Below are positions 1-3,274 of a DNA stretch of 7,944 bases, piece after piece (the first letter of the stretch is position 1; every line of letters begins with the position of its first letter). The stretch is from CAZQCI01 sp964592255 (lineage in GTDB: Bacteria > UBA10199 > SBBF01). The stretch covers positions 1 to 7,944 of the forward strand of contig CAZQCI010000100.1 in assembly GCA_964592255.1 (NCBI GenBank), written 5' to 3'. The notes beneath the pieces are model-generated. The model saw only the letters and a program-made list of their open reading frames with translations. It had not been told where the DNA came from and did no database searches. A program made the translations under genes and the position numbers.

Positions 1-53
1 CCTGCGACCCGATGATTAAGAGTCATCTGCTCTACCAACTGAGCTAATCACCC
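1..53 (-). tRNA. tRNA-Lys (anticodon CTT), 3' end outside the window
   Basis: Read on the minus strand the gene begins GGGTGATTAGCTCAG at base 53 and continues through the D-loop (GTTGGTAGA). The anticodon arm is a perfect five-pair stem, GATGA/TCATC, around the loop CTCTTAA, which gives anticodon CTT at bases 18-20 and so tRNA-Lys. The variable region (GGGTC) and the start of the T stem (GCAGG) follow, and the window then ends. The visible 53 nt are about two thirds of a tRNA, so the T-loop, acceptor 3' strand and any encoded CCA lie to the left. The sequence closely resembles E. coli tRNA-Lys in the D-arm and variable region. Nothing visible suggests a pseudogene, but the acceptor stem cannot be checked. 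Confidence 0.93.
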
Positions 54-134
54 ATGATATTCAACTTTACCAATGGTTTCCGCTTGAAGCTCCAACCACT
101 TCCTCGTCGCTGCTTGCGCCAGGCTCCTCGGTCG
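39..134 (-). repeat. tandem repeat copy 1, spanning the tRNA-Lys 5' end and its leader
   Basis: This 96-bp unit is followed directly by a 95-bp second copy. The two are identical apart from a small change near base 84 (CGCTTGAAG here, CGCTAAAG in copy 2). Copy 1 contains the first 15 nt of the intact tRNA-Lys gene (39-53) and the 81 bp upstream of it. Inside the unit a short GC-rich element is itself nearly repeated: TCCTCGTCGC at 101-110 and TCCTCGGTCGC at 125-135. The non-tRNA part is more GC-rich than the surrounding intergenic DNA, which hints at a mobile or dispersed repeat family, but that cannot be tested here. Confidence 0.92.
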
Positions 135-149
135 CTGAGCTAATCACCC
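135..149 (-). other. orphan 5' fragment of tRNA-Lys (15 nt)
   Basis: The minus-strand sequence GGGTGATTAGCTCAG is identical to the first 15 nt of the tRNA-Lys gene at 53-39: the acceptor 5' strand and the start of the D-arm. It is not followed by the rest of a tRNA. It is a by-product of the tandem duplication or the scar of a lost second tRNA-Lys copy. It cannot fold as a tRNA. Confidence 0.85.
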
Positions 150-229
150 ATGATATTCAACTTTACCAATGGTTTCCGCTAAAGCTCCAACCACTTCCTC
201 GTCGCTGCTTGCGCCAGGCTCCTCGGTCG
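135..229 (-). repeat. tandem repeat copy 2, with a 15-nt tRNA 5' fragment
   Basis: This is the second copy of the unit that begins at base 39, one base shorter. The homology ends at about base 229-230, and unique sequence (CTTCCGGATCGCAG) follows. Because the tRNA is on the minus strand, this copy lies upstream of it and inside the predicted primary transcript. Confidence 0.92.
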
Positions 230-242
230 CTTCCGGATCGCA

Positions 243-272
243 GTTATTCTTCTATTTTGTACGCCTTGTCAA
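243..272 (-). promoter_or_regulatory. sigma70-type promoter for the tRNA-Lys transcript
   Basis: On the minus strand a perfect -35 hexamer TTGACA (272-267) is followed by an 18-nt spacer and AATAAC (248-243), which matches four of six positions of the -10 consensus. Transcription would start near 236 and run through both repeat copies before reaching the tRNA at 53, giving a leader of about 180 nt for processing by RNase P and other nucleases. I see no better promoter between the repeats and the tRNA. Confidence 0.5.
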
Positions 273-288
273 GATGCGTGTATATAAT
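257..288 (+). promoter_or_regulatory. possible promoter of the histone-trhO unit
   Basis: A perfect TATAAT lies at 283-288 within TATATAAT, followed by a purine-containing start region. The -35 side is poor: TTGTAC at 257-262 is 18 nt from TATATA (281-286), and TTGTCA at 266-271 is too close. The leader to the histone ATG would be about 80 nt. It overlaps the minus-strand -35 box at 267-272, so the two divergent promoters would compete for the same DNA. Confidence 0.35.
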
Positions 289-377
289 AGGATCGTTGCC
301 TTTTTCACTTGTATTTTAAATTCTTCCTCTTACAATCCTTAAATTGTTTTTTTAACATTCTCACAAAGGAGATCATT

Positions 378-563
378 ATGGCTAAAGGTAGAGAAGTACT
401 GGTTGTGGCCAGCAAAGTAAAAGCTTACATTAAATCTAAAAAATGCATGACATCCAGCGATAGTATTGCCGCTTTAAGTGACAAAGTTTATGCGCTTATC
501 GATGCCGCTATCGTTCGTACCAAAGGCAACCGTCGTACCACGGTTAAGCCGCAAGATCTGTAA
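378..563 (+). CDS. bacterial single-histone-fold DNA-binding protein (Bd0055/HBb type)
   Basis: This 61-residue basic protein begins MAKGREVLVVASKVKAYIKSK and ends in a short tail. Helix 1 is at about residues 5-20, the long helix 2 at about 27-49, and loop 2 plus a very short helix 3 at 50-61. The tail N-R-R-T-T-V-K-P-Q-D carries the Arg and Asp, seven residues apart (R53 and D60), that form the conserved R-D pair of archaeal histones (RKTIKAED in HMfB). The length and EVLVVASKVK opening match my recollection of the histone from Bdellovibrio bacteriovorus. I chose the ATG at 378 because AAGGAGAT at 366-373 is a strong ribosome-binding site; the upstream in-frame ATG at 309 would add a hydrophobic stretch foreign to the family. 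By family knowledge it dimerises and binds or bends DNA in the nucleoid. The strong ribosome-binding site suggests high expression. trhO begins 12 nt after its stop. Confidence 0.85.
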   Translation: MAKGREVLVVASKVKAYIKSKKCMTSSDSIAALSDKVYALIDAAIVRTKGNRRTTVKPQDL

Positions 564-575
564 TTTTTCAATATT

Positions 576-1322
576 ATGTCGGGTTTTTCCGTTATTTCTT
601 TCTACAAATTCTTCTCCAACATGGATTTGAATTTGAAAGATTGGTTTGTCGAGGTATGTGCACCTCTGCGGCTTACAGGAACTATTCTTTTGGCGCGAGA
701 AGGAGTGAATGGGTCGGTGGAAGGTGAGAATACTTCTATCGAGCGCTTTGCGCAAATTCTGCGTGAACATCCTCTGTTTGCGGACATGCTTCTTAAAAAG
801 TCCGCGTCTCCCGGCAATGCTTTCAAACGTCTACGTATTAAGGTGAAGAAGGAAATGTTGACTTTCGGAAAGCCGGAGCTGAAACCGGAAGTTAAAACGG
901 GTCAGTTTGTGCCTCCCGAAGAATGGAATACGCTTATCCAAACTCAAGATGTTGTTCTTATCGATACGCGTAATTTTTATGAATGGGATTTAGGCCATTT
1001 TCCTGGAGCTGTTAACCCGCACACGCGTTCTTTCAAACAGTTTCCAGATTTTATCGAAAAAAATAAGAAACAATTTGAAGGAAAAAAAATAGCCCTCTAT
1101 TGCACTGGGGGCATCAGGTGCGAAAAAGCCTCAGCGTATCTCCTCCAGTCCGGGTTTGAAGACGTTTATCAATTGCAAGGTGGTATTCTTCATTATCTGG
1201 AAAAAATTCCCGCACATGACAATGTCTGGCAGGGTGAATGCATGGTGTTTGACGACCGTCTCTCCCTCAATAAAAATCTTGAGAAAGGTAGTTTAAACCA
1301 AGCCTTGCCTATCGAAGGGTGA
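576..1322 (+). CDS. trhO: tRNA uridine(34) 5-hydroxylase, rhodanese family (TrhO/YceA)
   Basis: This 248-residue protein matches the TrhO (UPF0176) family, which uses oxygen to convert U34 of certain tRNAs to 5-hydroxyuridine in the cytoplasm, the first step toward mo5U/cmo5U wobble modification. The N-terminal domain (about 5-100) contains SFYKFF and the LAREGVNGS motif. The rhodanese domain (about 115-212) contains LIDTRNFYEWDLGHFPGA and the active-site loop YCTGGIRCEKA, with catalytic Cys176 and Cys182. The tail ends after VFDDR...GSLNQALPIEG and lacks the Cys-rich CxxC segment that follows VFD-R in many homologues, including the 350-residue E. coli protein. The ATG at 576 has no obvious ribosome-binding site and lies 12 nt after the histone stop, so translation may be coupled. 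Its last 14 nt overlap the convergent lipoprotein gene. Confidence 0.9.
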   Translation: MSGFSVISFYKFFSNMDLNLKDWFVEVCAPLRLTGTILLAREGVNGSVEGENTSIERFAQILREHPLFADMLLKKSASPGNAFKRLRIKVKKEMLTFGKPELKPEVKTGQFVPPEEWNTLIQTQDVVLIDTRNFYEWDLGHFPGAVNPHTRSFKQFPDFIEKNKKQFEGKKIALYCTGGIRCEKASAYLLQSGFEDVYQLQGGILHYLEKIPAHDNVWQGECMVFDDRLSLNKNLEKGSLNQALPIEG

Positions 1323-1866
1323 GTTTTTTAGTTTTGTAATCGAAAATATAAGTCTGTGCCGAGGCAATGGAGCCAGCTCCAACAGGCCCAGAAGGAAAAT
1401 GAATGGTTAGTTTTTTCATGTCCCGGCTTATTCCATTGATGGCTTTGCAATTCCCAATTACACCCGTAAAGTAATCACCCGATTCATAAAATACGAAGAG
1501 GACATGCTCTCCAGGTGTGCATCCATCACTGTCGTAGCGGTTTAAGATCAAGACGTCGGGGGTTTTAAGATCGATATCTTTTTCATCATCATACTCTTCA
1601 AGCCCTTTTTCAAAATAAACGACCTTGTCCTGTTGTGCTCCGCAATAATGATCGTAAATGACTTTATCTTTAAATTTAAGGTGACAATCGGTATCTAACC
1701 CCTCAGGCCGAGGAACTATTAGCAACTTAAGGTCATCGGATATAATTTCACTGGTGGGTTCTTCCGGAGCCGGAGCCGGCGTTGGTAACGTCTCTTTGCT
1801 TTTATGACATTGGGAAAAAGAGGAGACTAAAAGAAGTAAGATAAAAAAATGTGAAATTTTTTGCAT
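1309..1866 (-). CDS. uncharacterised secreted protein, probable lipoprotein
   Basis: From the ATG at 1866 this encodes 185 residues; an in-frame TTG at 1890 would add eight. I prefer the ATG because MQKISHFFILLLLVSSFSQC is a typical export signal: a short basic start, a hydrophobic core, then Cys20. The lipobox is imperfect because Gln precedes the Cys instead of Gly, Ala or Ser, so lipidation is likely but not certain. After the Cys comes a Pro/Ala/Glu-rich linker (TPAPAPEEPTSE) of the kind that tethers a domain to a membrane. A domain of about 140 residues follows with four cysteines (contexts TDCHL, HYCGA, DGCTP, GNCKA), enough for two disulfides in the periplasm. I do not recognise the family. 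The gene converges on trhO with a 14-bp overlap and no terminator between them. Confidence 0.72.
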   Translation of the reverse strand: MQKISHFFILLLLVSSFSQCHKSKETLPTPAPAPEEPTSEIISDDLKLLIVPRPEGLDTDCHLKFKDKVIYDHYCGAQQDKVVYFEKGLEEYDDEKDIDLKTPDVLILNRYDSDGCTPGEHVLFVFYESGDYFTGVIGNCKAINGISRDMKKLTIHFPSGPVGAGSIASAQTYIFDYKTKKLTLR

Positions 1867-1889
1867 GGTATGGACTTTATCCTGTTTCA

Positions 1890-2036
1890 AACAAATTTTT
1901 CAAAACATTCCGCTCCCTCTTCCATCAGGCGGAGATACATGTCCGTTATCATGATAATCGGAATGGTTTTGTAAAGGTCTTTTCACACGCTCCATACATT
2001 GCAAAACTCCAGTGGTTTTACCTATTCATAGGTTAA
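1890..2036 (-). pseudogene. possible relic of a response-regulator receiver domain
   Basis: On the minus strand one frame (about 1976-1887) reads LYKTIPIIMITD, MYLRLMEEGAECFEKFV and then a stop. This resembles the beta4-alpha4-beta5 stretch of receiver domains: the pattern IPIIMIT, a helix ending in EGA, then an EKP-like segment carrying the conserved Lys. Just upstream, in a neighbouring frame, GVLQCMERVKRPLQNH resembles the alpha3 helix that normally precedes it, which would imply a frameshift near 1965. The phospho-acceptor Asp and the rest of the domain are not recognisable, stops interrupt the upstream part, and the reading is short. It may be coincidence; the alternative is plain intergenic DNA with regulatory palindromes. 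Confidence 0.25.
1901..1971. repeat. interrupted inverted repeat with an internal 12-bp palindrome
   Basis: CAAAACATTCCG at 1901-1912 is the reverse complement of CGGAATGGTTTTG at 1959-1971 apart from one extra G, so the ends can form a 12-bp stem with a single bulge. Enclosed within it are CTCC (1913-1916) with GGAG (1931-1934) and the perfect palindrome TTATCATGATAA (1946-1957). As RNA this could fold as a closing stem with two inner hairpins; as DNA the palindrome could be an operator. It lies 35 bp upstream of the minus-strand lipoprotein start, in its probable 5' leader. I do not recognise a known riboswitch. Confidence 0.5.
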
Positions 2037-2040
2037 CCTA
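2020..2040. promoter_or_regulatory. overlapping palindromes, possible operator upstream of mutY
   Basis: Two perfect inverted repeats overlap here: ACCTAT-TC-ATAGGT at 2020-2033 and the 12-bp palindrome TAGGTTAACCTA at 2029-2040. Together they give three alternating ACCT/AGGT half-sites. TACAAT at 2039-2044 matches five of six positions of a -10 box, but the corresponding -35 (TTTTAC, 2016-2021) is poor. A dimeric regulator bound here would cover that promoter. The regulator is unknown. Confidence 0.35.
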
Positions 2041-2122
2041 CAATTTTTAGTAGCTACATCTATCATTTATACCTTTAAAAAATTTGTCGCCAAATGAAAG
2101 GGGGGCTTGTAGTCTCAGTGTC

Positions 2123-3150
2123 ATGCAAACGATACCTCTTTTCCGCAAATCCTTGTTGGCCTGGTATCGGCGTCATCACCGACAACTTCCGTGGAGAGAA
2201 ACTAAGGATCCCTATTCCATCTGGCTTNNNNNNNNNNCATGCTGCAGCAGACGACGGTGAAAACAGTCATTCCCTATTACAAAAAATTTTTGAAAAAATT
2301 TCCAACTCTTCATTCCCTTTCAAAAGCGAAAGAAGCAGATTATCTCAGCCTTTGGGCCGGACTAGGATATTACAATCGCATTCGTAATCTGCATAAAGCG
2401 TGCGGAGTGATCATCAACGAATTGAAAGGAATAATCCCTTCGACAAAAGAACAACTTAAAAAACTTCCTGGTCTTGGTGATTACACGGCTAGTGCTGTGG
2501 CCAGTATTGCATTTGGTGAGCCTGTTTCAGTTGTTGATGGGAATGTGATGAGGGTTATCTCTCGCCTGTATGCTTTTGAAGAGGATGTCAAAACTAATTC
2601 TGCAAAAATTTTTTTTCAAGAAAAGTCGCAAGCTCTTTTAGACCAAAAAAATCCCGGTGACTTCAACCAAGCCATGATGGAATTAGGAGCCACCGTTTGC
2701 ACGCCGCGTAATCCCACATGTCTTTTATGCCCAGTCCAAAAATTTTGTAAGGCTAAAAAAAATCCTGAAAAATTTCCTGTCAAAACCGAAAAAGTAAAAT
2801 ACCGTAATGAAGAATGGGTGGGTTTGATTTATTCGCGTGAAAATACTTTTCTTCTGCGCAGGCGTGGCCCCACAGAAATCATGCAAGGATTGTGGGAATT
2901 TCCCTTACAAAAAAAAGCGGCTACTAACTTCCAAGGTGATTGGCGACAACCCATTAAGCATAGCATTATGAGTTCCCGCATGACGATTTATCCGTGTGTC
3001 ATTAAAGAAAATAAAAAAAATAAAGCGGCTCCTTCCTTCCTAAAAGAAGCCCATACATCTTGGATTTTATGGAATGATTTGACTCATTATCCTTTGACCA
3101 CAATAACCAAAAAAATAATGGCCACATTGGAAAATGAAAAACTAGGCTAA
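2123..3150 (+). CDS. mutY: A/G-specific adenine DNA glycosylase MutY, split by an assembly gap
   Basis: MutY removes adenine mispaired with 8-oxoguanine. The 5' part (2123-2227) encodes MQTIPLFRKSLLAWYRRHHR and then LPWRE..DPYSIWL. After ten N's the protein resumes as MLQQTTVKTVIPYY at 2239 in a different frame. If the missing residues are the family-standard SEI, E. coli numbering is restored exactly: the catalytic Glu37 lies in the gap, catalytic Asp138 is in VVDGNV, and the 4Fe-4S cysteines fall at 192, 199, 202 and 208 (C-x6-C-x2-C-x5-C, all present). The helix-hairpin-helix is LPGLGDYTASAVASIAFG. The NUDIX-like C-terminal domain runs from about residue 230 to 341, with the 8-oxoG-sensing FSH loop replaced by IMS (HSIMSSR), a substitution I believe is common. 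The ATG at 2123 lacks a well-placed ribosome-binding site (a G run ends 17 nt upstream). The frame break is an artefact of the N run, so I treat the gene as intact. Confidence 0.92.
2228..2237. other. assembly gap (ten N's) inside mutY
   Basis: Ten N's join two contigs. The reading frame of mutY is offset by two bases across them. The C at 2238 just before ATG can be the last base of an ATC (Ile) codon, so a true gap of 8 nt would encode Ser-Glu-Ile and restore both frame and family alignment. The N count is therefore a placeholder, not a measured length. Confidence 0.9.
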
Positions 3151-3181
3151 CCTCTTGATTCTTAAACCAAGGTTTTCTTTT
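3150..3181 (+). terminator. weak intrinsic terminator candidate after mutY
   Basis: Just after the mutY stop, ACC and TTG (3150-3152 and 3155-3157, with two unpaired bases between them) can pair with CAAGGT (3168-3173) around a 10-nt loop. TTTTCTTTT follows at 3173-3181. The stem is short and has a bulge, so termination would be partial at best. It separates mutY from the promoter of the next gene. Confidence 0.35.
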
Positions 3182-3207
3182 ATCCCCAAGATGTGGGTAA
3201 CCCTCTC

Positions 3208-3242
3208 TTGACATACTATAGGTAGTGTCTTAATTCTCTAAT
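3208..3242 (+). promoter_or_regulatory. promoter of the RNR-like gene
   Basis: A perfect -35 hexamer TTGACA occupies 3208-3213. At the ideal 17-nt spacing the -10 would be TAATTC (3231-3236), a weak match. TCTAAT at 3237-3242 matches five of six -10 positions but is 23 nt away, so it would need a different -35. The -35 hexamer ends on the first base of the upstream NrdR box, and the downstream box lies over the expected start region, an arrangement suited to repression. Confidence 0.5.
3213..3228 (+). promoter_or_regulatory. NrdR box 1
   Basis: ATACTATAGGTAGTGT matches 13 of 16 positions of the published NrdR-box consensus acaCwAtATaTwGtgt as I recall it, including the conserved C and G and the flanking GTGT. 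NrdR is a Zn-ribbon/ATP-cone repressor that senses ATP/dATP and represses RNR genes. This box and the next start 32 bp apart, three helical turns, so they lie on the same DNA face, as is usual for paired NrdR sites. Confidence 0.75.
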
Positions 3243-3244
3243 AC

Positions 3245-3260
3245 CCACTATATATGGTGG
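3245..3260 (+). promoter_or_regulatory. NrdR box 2
   Basis: CCACTATATATGGTGG matches 13 of 16 positions of the NrdR-box consensus and is nearly palindromic around the TATATA core. It covers the first possible ATG (3254) of the downstream gene. This argues that the site lies in the untranslated leader or start region and that translation begins at the next Met, at 3275. Confidence 0.78.
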
Positions 3261-3274
3261 ATGAAAGGACCGCC

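Noticed and set aside
1..240. CRISPR array or attachment site at the tRNA
   Set aside because: There are only two adjacent units with no spacers, and the duplicated tRNA part is the 5' end rather than the 3' end used by most tRNA-targeting integrases; no integrase gene is present.
309..377. N-terminal extension of the histone from the ATG at 309
   Set aside because: The 23 extra residues are hydrophobic and unlike the family, whereas AAGGAGAT directly precedes the ATG at 378 and that start gives the family length.
1851..2036. Plus-strand 61-codon reading frame in the lipoprotein-mutY gap
   Set aside because: It overlaps the start and signal peptide of the minus-strand gene, has no ribosome-binding site, and encodes nothing recognisable.
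2094..2387. Reading frame running through the N run
   Set aside because: It is out of phase with mutY on both sides, and its apparent continuity depends on the arbitrary number of N's.
3002..3214. Minus-strand reading frame over the mutY 3' end
   Set aside because: It is antisense to MutY's conserved C-terminal domain, with no start signal and an aromatic-rich product typical of shadow frames.
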